From positions 7,812,001 to 7,876,000 of the forward strand of contig NW_025408668.1 of NCBI RefSeq assembly GCF_020360975.1: a stretch of DNA of 64,000 bases, in the 5' to 3' direction. Positions 35,638 to 47,270 of the stretch are shown piece by piece. Below the pieces are notes generated by a model, which was not told where the DNA came from, searched no databases, and worked only from the letters and a program-made list of their open reading frames with translations. Each line of letters begins with the position of its first letter. Position 1 is the first letter of the stretch. This stretch comes from Hirsutella rhossiliensis (lineage: Eukaryota > Ascomycota > Sordariomycetes > Hypocreales > Ophiocordycipitaceae). The position numbers and the translations under genes were made by a program.

Positions 35638-35719
35638 CTCACCGTCCTTGGTCCCTCCCACCGCCCGCAAAAGACATTCAACCGCCCGGCCGTGCAAACA
35701 GGAAACTAAAAAAAAAACA

Positions 35720-36202
35720 ATGGGCGGCCTCTGCAGCAAACAAGACGCTTCCCAAGAAGCCTCCCCGCCCGGCCGCCGCCTCGGCTCCGCCCCCCCCGCC
35801 GCCCGCAGAACCACCTCCTCCGTGCCCCCCAAGGTCGGCGGCCCGCCGCGCACCCTGGGCTCCGGCGCCGGCGCATCACAACAACCGCCACGGCCACCGC
35901 CAGCATCCTCCGGCGAGTCGTCCTCCACCCACGACGACGCCCGGAGGAGGGCCGCCGAGGCAGCAGAGGTCAGTACCTCTCGCATCCAAGATATATAGAG
36001 AGCGAGAGGGGGAAAGGCGACTGTCCTGACACAATCCCGATTTCAGGCCCGCGCCCAAGCTGCCGGCAAAGGCGGCAAGTTGCAATCCCAGCTCTCCGCC
36101 CAAAAGAGACAATCGCGGTCCGACGCCATGAAGCGGGCCAGCGCCCAGGAACAGCGCGTCCGCGACGCCGACGACGCCGTTCGCGCCCGCAACTGGGACT
36201 AG
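35720..36202 (+). CDS. Small acylated protein resembling SVIP (VCP-interacting motif)
   Basis: Exons 35720-35968 and 36047-36202, joined in phase 0 across a 78-nt intron (GTCAGT donor, CTGAC branch, TTTCAG acceptor), give 134 residues. The N terminus MGGLCSKQ has Gly2 for N-myristoylation and Cys5 for palmitoylation. A Pro/Ser/Gly-rich disordered stretch follows (about 10-70), then an Ala/Arg helix spanning the splice junction, RRRAAEAAEARAQAAGKGGK, and a basic tail ending VRARNWD. The helix contains an exact RX5AAX2R pattern (R-RRAAE-AA-EA-R), the published VCP-interacting motif of SVIP, gp78 and VIMP. This suggests a membrane-tethered Cdc48/p97 binder regulating ER-associated degradation. 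The family assignment is inference from motif and layout; overall similarity cannot be tested here. Confidence 0.72.
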
Positions 36203-36839
36203 ACCTTATTACCTACCCACAGAATCAGCCATAGACCTCGCCGCCGTCATCGCCGCCGTCATCGTCGCCGTTCCCGCACGCTCAAGCGACGAATACCCCT
36301 TCCCCTTGTCGAGTCTTCCAGGACCTCATCTGTTGTCCTGGTTCACAGTCCACAGACCTTTCCATGACAAAGCACAAATGGACGGGGGGCCTTGGGCCCT
36401 TTGTAGCCCCGGCGCGGCAACATGCTCTCTGCTCGAGTCAGTGGATCACTCATCTACTCCCCTCTCGAGCACGCAAGCGCTCTTGTACGAGCCTCGCGTC
36501 ACCTTGGACTTGGCCAGCACGACCCATGTCCATTGCCCAATCATTCTCACATTTACCATCAAAGATTCAGGCATATACTGCGCACCGAATCTCCTCAGCT
36601 ACTCATTAGATAGGAGACTCTGCTGCGACTGAACAGAGAGTACTGGGGCAAGGAGTAGATAGGCGGACGGAATCCACCACAAATCCCCCCCTGTACTGTT
36701 ACCCGATTTTGCCCTGAGATGATGCGGCCCCCCAAGCCAACACAAATTAGCAACTGCCTGTTGAAACCCCTCACAATTTCCCATGCTCTGACGTCCATCT
36801 CCCCTCCCCTTTTCCGGTAGCAGACGGGCCTAGCAACTA
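36203..36839. other. Convergent intergenic region
   Basis: 637 bp between the SVIP-like and PRP5 stop codons. No gene seen; frames such as 36306-36632 show no family features. Confidence 0.5.
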
Positions 36840-39800
36840 CTAGGTGACAGAGTATCGTCCGCTCGCGGGAGCCCTGTTGTCTGCATCCACCGATGCAATC
36901 GTCGCCTCCCTCAGCAGCCTGGTCATCTCCTGCAGAGCCGAGCTTACAGCCACCTCGGTGTCGCCCTCGATGAGAATGTAGAGCTTCGGATCGGCATTCG
37001 CAGGAACCTCCTTGCCGGGGGGGTAGAAGCTCCCCTTGGTGGTGATGGAAGTGCCCGTCGAGTCAAGAATCTTGGCCACGTTGGTGCGGTTCGTGACGGC
37101 CCATCTTGCCTTTTGCGGGAAGTCGTTGATCTCCAGCGTCGCGTGGAAAGCTCCGGCGTCAGGGCCCTTGTTGTCGATCGGCTGACCGGATCGAAGCTGG
37201 CCCGACTTGCCCAGGCGGCTGTTGATGGCGCTGACGGCCGAGCTGACTTTGTCCAGAGGATTCTTAATCTTGTCTCCCGTCGCCGGCGCATCGCTGCCAC
37301 TGCGAACGGGCTTGTTGTGCTCTGCCTCGGGTTTGTGGCTGTCGCGCGCGTGCACGACCGACGCGGCTGCTCTGATGGCATTCAGTGCACTCTCGCCCTT
37401 TCCGTCGTCCTTCTTCTCTTCCTTTTCCTCATCCTCCTCGCCCTCAGCTCTGTGTGTCCTGCGCTGGACCTGGCGGGCGGCCTCGCGTTCCTTGTCCAGG
37501 CGATCGAGCCCTTTACCGCCAAAGCCTGACGAGTCCTTGGCCTTGCCCGCCTTTACCTTCTCACGGTGCGCCTTCCTCATTTCATCGAGCTTCTCCGGCA
37601 CTGGCTGGCCGCTCTGCTCCAGCGCCTTGGCAATGCCCGGCGCGCAACTGTCCTGCTCAGGGGTCACAAACGTGACAGCCACGCCAGTGTTTCCGGCGCG
37701 ACCGGTCCGTCCGGCACGATGAACATAGTCTTCCATGTGATTGGGGGCGTCGTAATTGATGACGAGCATTAGCTGTTTGACGTCGAGGCCGCGCGCAGCG
37801 ACCGAGGTTGCGATGAGAATGGGAACGATGCCATTTTTGAAGTCGGAAATGGTCGAGTCCCGATCAACTTGATCCTTGCCACCATGAATAGACATGCACG
37901 GATACCCCTTGACCATGAGTTCCTTCAGAACATCGTCCGCCTTTTCTTGCCGCTCCACAAAGATCAGTGTCCGAGCGTCCTCGTCCCGATCGTAGAGTTC
38001 GCCCAGGAGCTCCAGGACGCGCAGGAACTTGGTGCTGTCCTCTCGGATTTCCACGATTTGCTCAATCTCCTTGGCAACAACGCTGCGCCCGCCGACGGTA
38101 ATCTCGACAGGGCTCTTGAGGACCCTTTTGATCAGAGAGTCGATGATACGTGGCATGGTGGCTGAGAACAGAATGGTTTGCCTGTCGGGTCGCATGTTGG
38201 CAAAAAACTTCATGACCTGGGGCTCAAAGCCCATGTCGAACATTCGGTCGGCTTCGTCGAGAACCACGTAGGTGACCCGCTTGAGGTTCGTGACTCTTCC
38301 CTGGTTCGCGGCCAGGAGATCGATCATGCGGCCAGGAGTGCACACGATAATCTCGGCGCCTCGCTTGAGCTCTGCAATCTGATCTCGAATAGGAGCCCCT
38401 CCATATGCACAGACAGCGCGCAGGCCCATGCCCTTCAAGAAGGGCTTGCATTCCCTATGTATCTGCACGGCGAGCTCGCGTGTCGGTGTCATGATGAGTC
38501 CGATAGGTCCGTCCGTCTCCTTGAGCGGGGTCTGATCCTTGATGTGTCGGAACATGGGCAGCAGAAAGGCAATCGTTTTGCCGGAGCCCGTCTTGGCCAC
38601 CCCAATGACATCTCGCCCCGACATCAAGGCTGGAATGGCCTGCATCTGGATGGCCGTGGGCTTCTCGTAGCCGAGACCGTCGATGATGTCCAAGGTCTGA
38701 CGCGACAGGCCACACTGGGACCACTTCTGAACCGGCTTTGGCACACTCTTGCCCTTGACCTTGATGTCGTCGAGCTCCAGTCGCAGGTCTGCCACGTCGG
38801 CTTCCGACAAGCCATTCAGTTCCGCGGGCTCGACCCAAAAGTTCTTGCGAACCGGCTCAATATCTATTTTGGTGAAGTCGGTGATGGGGATGTCCTTTTT
38901 CTTGCGTTTGTTGGCCATGGCAAGGATGTTGTCCGCGTTGCCGTCTGATTTTTTATCAAAGACGTTCTCTTCGTCGCTGAAATATGCTTCTGGCTCTTGC
39001 AACTTCTTTGAGTCACGGGCTGGCTTGCTTATTTTCGCCACTTCGGTCTGCTTGAGCTCGGCCATGAAGGCATCGAGAGGGTCCACGTCTTCCTCTTCAT
39101 CGAGGTCCATTGGCTCAGGACGGGCTGCCTGCCCGGGAGGGCCCGCAACGGCAGCTTCGTCATTTCCGACAGCGTCTCCATTGGTGTGCTGCTCGGGCTG
39201 TGCACCGGCGTCAGTGGCCCCCTCCCCCTCCTTGGCTTGGTCCTCTGGCTGATTCTCAGCCTGCAGCCGTCTCTCGTGCGCGGCGCGGGCGGCGGCGACA
39301 GCTTCCTCCTCGTTTTCGGCAACGTTGTCACCGGAGCCGTAATCCTCGTCTTGATCAGCGTAGGGAGTATCATCATCCTCCACGATCAAGGCCGGAAGCC
39401 TCTGAAGCTTGCGCTGGACATTATCCTCTTCGTCAAGATCAATCTTTCGCTTGTTGGGAAGCTTGTCGCTGTCCGCCTGAGTCCTTCCAAAGCCGAACCC
39501 ACTTGCTTTCCCGCGGTTGGCTGGCAGAGCCGACGCTTTTCGAGCGCCGTTAGCCAGGGCTGAGTGACACGCTCCAGTCCACGACTCACCTGTGGTAGCC
39601 TGATTATCCGCTGCCGCTGCTGCTGGATGGGACAGCGGTGGCGGCGCAAGCTGACCCGGCTGACCACCGAGCGAACCTAGCACAGACTTGGAGGAGTCAT
39701 GGGATCGCGACGCAGCAGACTTCTTGGCAATAGATTTTGGGTCAAACTTGCCAGCGTATGGCTGCGCGAGAGACGCGATGTCCGGCTTGGGGGCGGCACC

Positions 39801-40671
39801 CGGCGAGGTGACGGACGGCGTGGCGGTCGTGATCAAGCTTGGCGGCCCCATGCTGGTCTTCTTGTCCATTTCGGCCAGGAGCTTGATGGCCTGGCTCATG
39901 TCGCCCGGATTCTGTGCCTTTTGCTTCTGGCTCTCGCTCTCCTTCTTCTTCTTCCAAGCCTCGAGCTTGGCGAGACGCTCAGCCTTCTTGTCGGCATCCG
40001 ACTGGGGGGCATTTTGCTTGGGCTTTTGAGGCTGTAACAGAAACTCGTTAGCCGCGATCAAGGACGGGCAGGAAACAAAACAAACCTCGTCGGGGCCCCC
40101 TCTCCCACCGTCGCCCTGGGGAGTGCGCCGGAAGCTGCTGCGAGTAGACGAGTCAGCTGTTCCCTCACGGCGCGAGCGGGCCCTGTCGCGGGAGGCATCG
40201 CGGCTCCTGAAGCTCGGCTCGCTCTCGCGGCTTCGGTTCCGCCTGCGGTCGGGGGATCGAGGTCTCTCAGCATATCTATCTCGGGATCTGCGCCTATCTC
40301 TGTTGTCCCTGTCTCGATAGTCACGGGGAGGACCAGGACGATGATAGCCATCGTCTCGTCGGTCCGGAGAGCGCTCTCGGCGGCGGATCACGTCTCGATT
40401 CTGGTCTCGGTCACGAAAACGCCCGCCGCGATCATGCTGCCGGCGCTGACGAGGGGGAAGATGGGCGGATGAGCTTCATCATGAAATAAAAAGGGGTCAG
40501 GTCAGGGAGGGGTAGCCTCACATCCGGGCTGCGCGAGCGGCTGGGCCGTCGATGGTCCCTCCCGTCATCACGCCGGTCTCTGCCCCGGCGATCATCATCT
40601 CTGCGACGGCGGCGAGAGCCGTCATGGCTTCCTGCAGGAGCTGGTGAGCGCGAGTCTCTTGGCCGAGCCAT
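36840..40671 (-). CDS. prp5: PRP5-type DEAD-box RNA helicase (DDX46)
   Basis: Exon 1 is 40671-40522, exon 2 40445-40086, and the remainder 40031-36840, giving 1,233 residues; a further 54-nt in-frame intron is likely at 39589-39536, giving 1,215. The first ~170 residues are Arg/Ser/Asp-rich (RS-like). An acidic stretch with [10 protein letters not shown], typical of PRP5/DDX46, precedes the helicase core. Core motifs are the Q motif ([24 protein letters not shown]), AKTGSGKT (~645), [28 protein letters not shown] (~762), SAT, the ARGLDV block and HRAGRTGR (~940). PRP5 remodels U2 snRNP for branch-site engagement and evicts CUS2/Tat-SF1, whose gene lies 35 kb away. Exon 2 could instead begin nine bases later (CGGCAG acceptor). 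Both are in frame. Confidence 0.95.
39536..39589 (-). other. Probable in-frame 54-nt intron inside PRP5
   Basis: Donor GTGAGT at 39589, branch GCTAAC, acceptor AAAAG at 39536-39540. The length is a multiple of three and contains no stop, so retention would insert 18 residues ([14 protein letters not shown] and flanks) without breaking the frame. The size matches other introns in the window. Confidence 0.6.
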
Positions 40672-41165
40672 GGTGGTGGCGCAAGCTCAGAAAGACGCTA
40701 CGTTGGTGGTGAGTGGTACTTTTTGGTCGGGATCGTACGGCTGGCAGAGGGTTTTGGCTTCGAGGTGCGCGCGTGCACAGGAACCGCGACTGCGACCCAC
40801 ACGGCGCGGCCGGGTGGGTCTGGGAGGGTGTTTGCGAGCAATATGGTTGGTTGGCTGTGCGAGAGAGCGAGCGTGCAGCTGGTGGTCGATGGACGTTCGT
40901 CGGTTGCACGGGGTGACGGGAGGTGTAAGGTGTCGAGGAAAATGAGTCGAATGCTGGATTGTCTGGCCCGAAGTCAGGTTGTGAACAGGAGGCGACGAGT
41001 GGGGTTGCCAGGCTGGACGAGCCCGAGCTTCTGCCGCACCAATCATGTTCCGCCCCAGGGGCCTGCGAGCCGGGGAAAGTACCTGGGCGGTTATAACTTT
41101 CATTCAGCTCCTTGGACGCGCCATCACGCTCCCATTTCGCTGTGGCTCCCAGCGTGGGGAATACC
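40672..41165. promoter_or_regulatory. Bidirectional promoter of PRP5 and the HCNGP-like gene
   Basis: 494 bp between divergent ATGs of two splicing-related genes. No specific site recognised. Confidence 0.35.
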
Positions 41166-42079
41166 ATGGCTGGTCTCGTCGGCTACGACAGTAGTGATGA
41201 CGAGAGAGACGAAAGCCCGCGGCTACGTCATGATGCAGAGGTACGATTCCTTCCGGCGGGGGGACTCTGATTTTCTACGCTTTTGCTCACTGCTCACTGC
41301 TCACCAGGCGCAAAGCACTGCATCTGCCAACTCTGAGAAAGAAGCCAAACCAGGTGAGCATGCCGTGACTGCACTCATCTCAACGCGTCTTAAAGATTAT
41401 AGTTGGTGCTGATGCTTTTCTACTTCACCCTATAGTCGGGCAATACTCTGGGCCGCCGCTGCCATCAGAAGCGGAGCAGCTCGAGCCTCCCGTCATCGCG
41501 CCCGTCTCCCAGAGCGCAGTTCCCCTAGGACCCTCACTCCCACCATCCATGGAAGCGTCTGCAATGGCCGGCGACTGGTACCAAGCCGAGGGCCCGGCGT
41601 CGCCGTACTCGGCCAACCGCGCTCTCATCCACGACCTCACCCTCCCCTCCATCCCTAACCTCGACATCCCCCCTTCGCCCTCGGGCTCACCGCCGCCACG
41701 CGCGAGCAAGAGTTTTGAGCAGTTTCTGGCGCTCAAGAAAAATGGCACGCACTTCAACTCCAAGCTTGAGCAGTCGACGGCGCTGCGCAACCCAGGCGTT
41801 ATGGACAAGCTCATGGACTTTGTGGGGCTGGACGAGCGGCAGCAGTACGAGACGACGCTGTCGCCCGATCTGTGGAATCCCGCAGCATTTCCCGAGACGG
41901 CTTTTGTGGAAAAGCTGAGGAAGAGCCGGGAAAAGATTGCCAACCAGAGGGAGGCGGACAAGGCTAGCGGCGCAAGGAGTTCGGTTGACTTTGTACCCTC
42001 GACGGCCACGATCGATGCCAACGCGTCGGTAGCCAGTGGTCTCTCGAGGGGAGATAAGAGTAGGAGCAGCTGGAGGTGA
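41166..42079 (+). CDS. HCNGP-like (SAP30-binding protein family)
   Basis: Exons 41166-41240, 41308-41353 and 41436-42079 encode 254 residues. The start MAGLVGYDSSDDERDESP matches the family's acidic N terminus. The HCNGP domain (about 135-235) has SFEQFLALKKNGTHFNSKLEQSTALRNPGVMDKLMDFVGLDE followed by LSPDLWNPAAFPETAFVEKLRKSREKIA, closely paralleling the human block with RNPS, KL.F and Y..L.KAQ. Human SAP30BP was described as a transcriptional corepressor partner and later as a U2-associated cofactor for splicing short introns. Introns are 67 and 82 nt with GTACGA and GTGAGC donors. Divergent from PRP5, another U2 snRNP factor. Confidence 0.87.
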
Positions 42080-42441
42080 GACCAGGAGATTCTTTGTGTG
42101 GCCAAGTGAGGCCTCAGCAATGAATCGCGCTGTTTGTACGGATATGCCAGAATGGCATGAGGAGACTCAAGCAACGGGCAGACAGTCCGGGCTAACTTGA
42201 TGAGACAATGCATTGGACATTAAATTAGATATCGCGGTGTCCCGCGCTGAAAAGCGCAGCGAGGTTTCATTCATCAGGCCGTCCCGCCAGCCGCGCTTTC
42301 CTGCCCGCCTTTGCACACGGCGGCAACCTGCCCCGTCCAGATACACCGAGAGACAAGGTAGACAAAGTCACATTGAAAGAAATCATACGAGAAAAGACAC
42401 CGGCCCCTCTATGCGTTTCGTCATGGCCCCCTTGGCGCCGC
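42080..42441. other. Convergent intergenic region
   Basis: 362 bp between the HCNGP-like and DUF3712 stop codons. No gene seen. Confidence 0.5.
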
Positions 42442-43589
42442 CTAGCTGCTGGAGCACGAGACTTGGAAGCCCTTGATCGTCTTCTTGAGAATGGAGCCAA
42501 TGTCAATGTCGACGGTCTGGTTGGCGCTGGCGAGGGTGGCGGTGAAATAATCGAGCTTCTGGCCGCCGTTCTCGACGTCGGTGCCGAGCAGCTGGAAGGG
42601 AACGACTCCGTTGTCGCAGTAGGGCTTCTTGCTGACGATGCTGAGGACCTTGACCTGGTCCAGCTCGGCTTCGATGTCAACCTTGTTGATGCCAGGGCGG
42701 ACGAGCAAGTTGCGGATGGTGAGATTACCAAGGTTCTGCCCATCGGCAAAGTTGGTAAAGGTGGCGTTGCCCTGTTCCAGAGTCGTCAGTGCCAAGTGTC
42801 AGCCAGGGACAGTCAGCGGGCCACTCACAATGTCGAGGGTGAAGTGAGAGTTGTTGGGGATCTCGGCGGTGCCCCTAAAGTTGGGCTTGCCCTTTGTGGC
42901 CATAATGTCGACAGTGCCGTCCGTGACCTTTGTGCCCTTGAAGAGGTTGAGGCCGTTGATATCGAGCGTCTTTTTGAAGTCGACGTCGTACTTTCTGTCG
43001 AGACCCTTGGGCTGGACGCGAGTCTTGCCCTGGACCCTGACGCGCAGCTTCTCCTGCTGGAAAAAGGCAACGTTGAACTCCTTGAAGGCCTCCATGTCCT
43101 TGATCTGGACCGTCTGGCTGATGTTGACCGTCTGAAACTTGTCGGCGGTGGTCTTGGGGAACTGCAGGGTGACAAAGGGCTTGGCGTTGTCGGCGTCGAG
43201 AGACATGGTGCCCTCGAAGGCGTCGACGTCGGCGTGGATCTTGCCGTCAGTGGTGATGGTCGAGTTGATTTCCATGAGGAACGAGTCGGGCTTGGTCTGC
43301 AGGACATTGACGCCCTGGATCTGCAGCTCGGCCTCATTCAGCTTGCTCTGGGCAATCTTGGGGACGCCGACAAAGATTCTGTGGTGGGGTCCGAAGTTAG
43401 GCCATGGCCCCGTCGATGGGTGTTGGAGGTCACTTACATGAGGCAGACGACGAGGACGACGACGCAGCAAAAGATGAGGACGTGCAGCCACCAGAAGCGC
43501 TTGCAGTGATCGGCACAGGCGCGCTTCTTGCCACGCTTGGCGGGGACGCCATGTTCGGCCTGTGAGACCTCGTACTTGGAGTCGGACAT
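42442..43589 (-). CDS. DUF3712 single-pass membrane protein
   Basis: Exons 43589-43438, 43378-42829 and 42771-42442, joined over 59-nt and 57-nt introns, give 343 residues. A basic cytosolic N terminus (KRGKKRACADHCKRFWW) precedes one membrane anchor (LHVLIFCCVVVLVVCL, about 36-52). An extended beta-rich extracytoplasmic region follows with repeated DxxxxxxTVDI-type strands: IAQSKLNEAELQIQGVNVL, FLMEINSTITTDGKIHADVDAFEGTM, LTIRNLLVRPGINKVDI. This is the pattern of fungal DUF3712 proteins, which resemble LEA-2/AsmA-like folds. Function is not established; a cell-wall, vacuole or lipid-handling role is speculation. A Cys near the C terminus (SCSSS) is conserved-looking. Confidence 0.85.
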
Positions 43590-45540
43590 GATGAGTGAAG
43601 GCAAGCTGCGGTGAAGGAAGAGGAGAAGAGAAAGAGAAGAAAAAAAACTGGTAGGGGAAGGGGCAAGGAAAAGTGCAATATCACTCTTTTCCGTGGACGC
43701 AACCAGTAAAGCGAGCGCGTGTGGCGACGACGGCGGACCACGGATTAGTAGTAGAGAGGAAGAAGAGGAAGAACAGGCGGGGAAGTGGGAAAAGAAGAAG
43801 AGGAGGAGGAGGAGGAGGAGGAGTAGAGGAGGTGAAAAAGTCTAAGCAAAAAGGTGAGCCGTGTTAAGATTCCGGGGCCATCGCCAGTTCATTGACAAAG
43901 TGTGGTGGCATCCGAGATGGGGCTATGGGCCGTAAAGAGACGACAGCGCCGAGGGGCGGGCTGCCTCTGGCTGGAGCAGAGAGAAGCGCAGAGCAGCGCA
44001 GAGCACAGCACAGCAGAGCAGAGCAGAGCAGACAAGGCCGGCGGCCCGAAGGGTTCAGACAAGAAGAGCACGTAGCCTGCCGTCCGTCCATGTTGGTCCC
44101 GTTGTCTTGGTACGCTTCCCTTGTTTTCCTTCTTCGTGCTGCCTATTCGCTAGTTGGAGAGAGAGCTAGAGGAGGTACAGACACAAAGCTACGAAATACA
44201 TGCGACCTAGACCGGCATCTCCGCTCCACCCCCGGGGTAAACAATCCGTCGCGGAAAAAGGGCAGGGCGCTAAGCCGGAAGCGGCAACTGGCCGGTCATC
44301 CCCAGACTTGGCCCCGCAGATGCAGAGCCGCGTTGGAGATTGATTGGCAGGGGGGGATGGCTTTTGAAGAGGCTGGCAGGTGGGGCCTCCCCCTCTCTTT
44401 CCTTCTTTATTTGCTTTGTGTGCTGTAGGTACAGTAGTGCTGTAGGTATGTACCTGCGGTACCTACAGCCTACAGCCTACAGAACTGTACTGTACCTTCC
44501 CTCTCTCCTTTTCCGTTGGTTGGCCTTGCTGCAATGCAAAGCAAGGCCTTGGGTTGGTCCCCTGAGAGCAGAGCTGAGCAGGCCGCGATCCCTCGGCTAA
44601 TTAATGTGTTGTTGAGAGCAAATGGCATGTGAAGATGCATCTCGAATCTCCTCTCACGTCATTCTCTGCCGTAGCGGTCCGGATATTTTAACACGGCCAG
44701 ACAAGGCAGATCCCCGCACACAGTCTCTTTGCTTTACATTAGCTGCCTCGTCTTGTCTCATTTTCCATGTTCCGTGCCTGATATCATCGTACGCCGGCCA
44801 ATGAGCCAAATCAAGAAAGCGAGCAGAAGCTGCTTGGGCACCTGCAGAGATAAGGCATGGCGAGGCATGGGCGTCTGTGTATACCCACCCACGCAGCACA
44901 GCACGTATTGCCCGTACTGTAACACAGGCAAGCCGTCGCCTTACAGCACAGCAGATACAGGCACATGCTATTCCCATGCATCGACAAATCCGTCATGTAC
45001 CGTGTCTTCCCCAGACACGACGTCTGAATCACCCCTCTCCCCGCTTCTCGCGGTGGAAGCTTGCTTTGTTGAAAAGCCTGTTGACTGTGCTTGGAGACAA
45101 TCGCATCAGAGGCGGCAAGCACAATGCGTCATCTATTCAAGTGAAGAAACCTTGATCTGGCTGGCAAATGCGACGTGTCAACAGCAGCCCGGAGAAAAGA
45201 CGTTCCGCCCAGGCCTGCCGTGGCCGCCCCCTCTGGCTGTCGAACCTCCTTCCAGAATCTCCCCGGCTTGCGGTGCGCATCATCGACATCATCGACATGG
45301 TTCGACACGGAACCTTTCAAAAGCCATGTTTGTTCAACAACACGTTACATGCTCCCGTCGAAAAAGCCCAACCTTGTTCAGCGAGCCTCATGACACTTCA
45401 TGACGCCGCTCCGCCAACACGAGCGCCCGAGCACACCCACCTCCATCGCCGGCCGAGGCCGAGAGTCTGTCCGTGAACCTCGACAGCCCGCCGCCCGCAC
45501 GTCCCCCTTTCCGTCAACAAGGCTACACTACAGTTTTACA
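43590..45540. other. Intergenic region, 1.95 kb, with simple repeats
   Basis: No supported gene. It has an (AGG)n run at 43,795-43,823 in the DUF3712 promoter, a CAGAG/CAGCG-rich microsatellite at about 43,976-44,034, and TACCTA/CTACAG/TACTGTAC motifs at 44,427-44,497. The rest shows nothing recognisable. Confidence 0.5.
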
Positions 45541-47270
45541 CTACAGTTTGGCCTTTGTCCACAAACCCTGCCTATCCAGCCCCGGATCCCCGTCGTAGAT
45601 GTCTCTCTCCACACGTCGGCTATTGATCTAAAATCGCGGGGAAGACGCGCCCATCAGCAGCTGACATGGCCAAGGCGTCCGGCCGGCACTAGGACCTTCC
45701 GACTTACCAATCGAGGACCCAGCTCCGAAATGTTTCTTGCGCCGAGCAATCGCATGCACGTGGCCGTCTCCGCCTCGAGAACTGCGTTGCACCACCGACG
45801 TTAGCCAGGAGCGCCTAAAGACCAGGGGAGGACGGGGAGAATAGAAATTCGTCTTTGCGCTCTTGAGGGTGCCATCTGGGCCCAACTCACTCTCAAACAT
45901 GCGCTCTACGCCGGCTTGCCCCCCGGCACCGAGGCCGAACAGAGGCGCGCGCCCGAGTCCTACCGCCTTGGCCCCCAGGCACAGGGCCTTGACGACGTCG
46001 GTCCCCCTCTTTATGCCGCCGTCCACCCAGACCTCGATGCTGTCAAACACCTCGGGGCAGTATTTGCGAATCTCGAGCAGCGTGTGCACGGCGGGCGGCG
46101 CCGTGTCCGAGGCTCGCCCGCCGTGGTTGGAGAGGATGATGGCCTTGACTTGCGGTGCGTGCTGCGCTGCCAGGTAGGCGTCCTCGTGCGTCTGCAAGCC
46201 CTTGAGCACAATGGGCAGGTCGGTGTGCTGAGCGAGCCACGGCAGCGTCGTGGCCCACGTCAGGTCCGAGGCCGTCCCGAAAAACAGCTGTTGGCCCACG
46301 CCGCCGGCGGCCGGCCGCTTCTCCTCACTGCTGCTGGGCGCGGCCGCCTCGATGGGGCCGCTGCGCTCGAAATTTGACTTTTCGTCGTGCTCGCGCTTGC
46401 CCGGCACGGGCGCGTCGAGCGTCAGGCAAATGAACTTGATGCGACGGCGCATCGAACTGATGCGCTTGAGCATGGCGATGCTCTTGTCCCGATGGTTCTG
46501 CACATACAGCTGCCACCCAAAGAGCTGGTCGGGCGGCGCGCCGTCGAAAATCTGCTCGGGCGTCATCGAGGCGTTATTGGAGATGATTTGCATGGCACCA
46601 AAGCGAGCAGCGGCCTGGGCCATGCCTCGCTCGCCATCCGGGTGGGCCAGGCGGGCCATGGCGGCCGGGGCGATGAAGAAGGGCACGTCGACTTTGTTGC
46701 CGAGCAGTGACGTCGACAGGTCGCAGACGGTGCAGTCGACGAAGACGCGGGGCCGCAGGAGAATGTCGCGGTAGACGGCGCGGTTGAGCTGTTTCGAGTA
46801 GAGGTCGTCGCTGGCGGAAAAGTAGTAGGCCCAGGCCCTGTTGGGGATGCGCCGGGTGGCCTCTGCCTCGAGCTCGTCGAGGTTCAAGAGCGAGGCCAGC
46901 GGCGGGGGCTCCGACGTGTCGCCTGCGGCCTTGTCGGCCGGGACAGCGTGCTCTACCAGGCTGTTTGGGTTGACGCGCCCCAGCTTTGCCTCGGGCTTGA
47001 GGTTCTCTTCGAGGGTGCCGGGCGGGTGGACGGGATCGTACTCTTGGGTGGCATCTCGGCCGGCGAGCTTGAGGATGATTTTGGAGCCGCCTGGGTGGGA
47101 GGACAGGAAGTCGGTCACGTCGTAGACATTGCCGTACAGGACGACCCAGCAGCTGTCGGGCGTGTTGTGCTTTGCGACTGTCGGTTGCGCTGGCAGTCAG
47201 CGAGCGCCCAGAGGGTGAATTGGGCCTCTGTTGAATGCCTACCGTCGGCCGCATCAAGGACGGCCGTCAT
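45541..47270 (-). CDS. Flavocytochrome b2-type L-lactate dehydrogenase
   Basis: Four exons, 47270-47243 (28 nt), 47177-45891, 45781-45708 and 45627-45541, encode 491 residues. A cytochrome b5 domain opens the protein ([27 protein letters not shown]), with heme ligands His37 in SHPGGS and His60 in [15 protein letters not shown] barrel follows, with [28 protein letters not shown], the catalytic His361 and Arg364 in [37 protein letters not shown], and the spliced C terminus [31 protein letters not shown]. The usual HGGRQLD is HGGRASD here. There is no mitochondrial presequence before the b5 domain, unlike yeast Cyb2, so a cytosolic form or another 2-hydroxyacid substrate (for example mandelate-type) is possible. 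Unspliced reading gives a false C terminus. Confidence 0.92.

Larger units (their letters stand above)
33417..35719. other. Divergent intergenic region, 2.3 kb, with tandem repeats
   Basis: Between the ZAP1-like gene and the SVIP-like gene. No coding sequence supported. It holds a GGTGAAGGTGAA-like purine repeat (33,571-33,606), the 12-bp array at 33,945, a dense cluster of TACCTA/TACTGTAC motifs (34,155-34,330, 34,870-34,990) and the 19-bp pyrimidine repeats near 35,581. Confidence 0.5.

Noticed and set aside
43892..44428. 178-codon plus-strand frame over the CAGAG microsatellite
   Set aside because: Its content is driven by the simple repeat; no domain, and no support for expression.
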